Shown here in pieces: positions 5,231 through 5,804 of a stretch of DNA of 5,804 nucleotides; within the stretch, counting starts at the first letter, position 1, and each line of letters starts with the position of its first letter. Made by a program: the position numbers and the translations under genes. The stretch covers positions 1 to 5,804 of the forward strand of contig CALFYV010000186.1 of assembly GCA_937952395.1 (NCBI GenBank), given 5' to 3'. The notes beneath the pieces were generated by a model. The model did no database searches. It had not been told where the DNA came from and was given only the letters and a program-made list of their open reading frames with translations. The DNA comes from an uncultured Bacteriovoracaceae bacterium. GTDB lineage: Bacteria > Bdellovibrionota > Bacteriovoracia > Bacteriovoracales > Bacteriovoracaceae.

Positions 5231-5804
5231 TTAGATATGAAAAAACTGTTTAAGCCCTACTAAGAAATTATTAGCAGCGATAGCGGCTAAGATAAGACCA
5301 ATGATTCGGCTGGTAATGCTGGCACCAGAATCACCAATATAGCGATAAATATGTTTGGATTGAATCATGAGAACCCAGGTAATAAAAACAATAACAAGCA
5401 TTATAATCGCAGTTATAGCCTGATTGGCAATGGAGTGGCGTGAATTATCAGTAAGGAGAACTACCGCTAAAATAGCTCCTGGGGAAGCAATTGAAGGCAT
5501 GGCCAGAGGAAACACGGCTGTGTCTTTTTTATTATCAATGATTCTCATTTCTTCATCAGTTTTACTCTCACCAAAAATCATGCTGAGTGCGAAGAGGAAA
5601 AGAATAATTCCCCCTGACACTTGAAAAGCGGGGAGAGAAACTCCCATCTTTTTTAAAATAATCTCACCTACAACCAGAAAAAAAAGTAATACGCCGGCAG
5701 AAATAAGAGCAGCGTTAGTAGCTATTTTATTTTTATCTTGTTGAGCATATTTTTTGGTCACGGCCATAAAAATGGGAATGGAACCTATAGGATCAATAAC
5801 CGCC
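5231..5804 (-). CDS. MarC-family (UPF0056/NAAT) integral membrane protein, N-terminus outside window
   Basis: The frame stays open to the right edge. Hand translation upstream of the internal Met at 5767 gives AVIDPIGSIPIF, containing the DPxGxxPxF signature seen near the start of MarC proteins, so that Met is internal and the real start lies beyond 5804. The visible part is 190 residues; MarC proteins are usually a little over 200, so only the first 15-25 residues should be missing. Hydrophobic segments lie at about 30-50, 58-77, 98-118, 126-147 and 165-185, plus the partial first one (1-14), fitting six membrane spans. Family marks seen: FQVSGGIILFLFALSMIFG (60-78), PLAMPSIASPGA (99-110), and SRIIGLILAAIAANNFLVG (165-183). 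It acts in the inner membrane. The name comes from the mar locus of E. coli; the role in drug resistance is not supported, and some relatives are proposed amino-acid transporters, so the substrate is open. Confidence 0.92.
   Translation of the reverse strand, partial: AVIDPIGSIPIFMAVTKKYAQQDKNKIATNAALISAGVLLFFLVVGEIILKKMGVSLPAFQVSGGIILFLFALSMIFGESKTDEEMRIIDNKKDTAVFPLAMPSIASPGAILAVVLLTDNSRHSIANQAITAIIMLVIVFITWVLMIQSKHIYRYIGDSGASITSRIIGLILAAIAANNFLVGLKQFFHI

Noticed and set aside
5424..5624. Plus-strand frame of 66 codons
   Set aside because: It is antisense to the MarC gene, whose conserved motifs are clear in this exact stretch.
5765..5767. ATG as the start of the MarC-family gene
   Set aside because: The frame continues upstream with the conserved DPIGSIPIF motif, so this Met is internal and the gene is cut by the window edge.

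Overview
The window is AT-rich bacterial chromosome with closely packed genes and no sign of mobile elements, CRISPR arrays, tRNA or rRNA. Two lipoproteins, one of them a cysteine-rich trypsin-fold protease with a PPC tail, a TPR plus beta-barrel outer-membrane protein, and AAGGA/AGGAG ribosome binding sites together suggest a Gram-negative, low-GC bacterium. My best guess is the Bacteriovorax/Halobacteriovorax (Bdellovibrionota) type, but that is inferred from style and not shown by a marker gene.

Layout. Positions 1-912 (minus) hold the N-terminal 304 codons of a MaeB-type malic enzyme that starts at a GTG and runs off the left edge. A 297-base AT-rich divergent spacer follows. It holds a perfect TATAAT box and, where transcription would begin, a 10-bp hairpin. 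The plus strand then carries four genes: a V8/trypsin-like serine protease lipoprotein with a PPC domain (1210-2334), an unfamiliar TPR plus outer-membrane beta-barrel protein (2391-3512), a very short-leader lipoprotein of the CPYC peroxiredoxin-like family (3592-4293), and a compact radical SAM enzyme with a C-terminal cysteine cluster (4319-5191). They face a MarC-family membrane protein (5231-5804, minus) that runs off the right edge. Only 39 bases separate these convergent genes, and most of that gap is a perfect 24-bp palindrome.

How the genes fit together. The first three plus-strand genes are all cell-envelope products: a surface or periplasmic protease, an outer-membrane protein with a periplasmic helical region, and a periplasm-facing redox lipoprotein. 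The radical SAM gene follows the redoxin by 25 bases and may share its transcript. The flanking malic enzyme and MarC genes look like ordinary housekeeping neighbours. I see no defence system, RiPP precursor or other complete new system. The most interesting signals are small: a hairpin that would cover the ribosome binding site of the barrel gene, a hairpin at the predicted 5' end of the protease mRNA, the convergent-gene palindrome, an internal helical repeat in the barrel protein, and a reduced SPASM-like cysteine set in the radical SAM enzyme.
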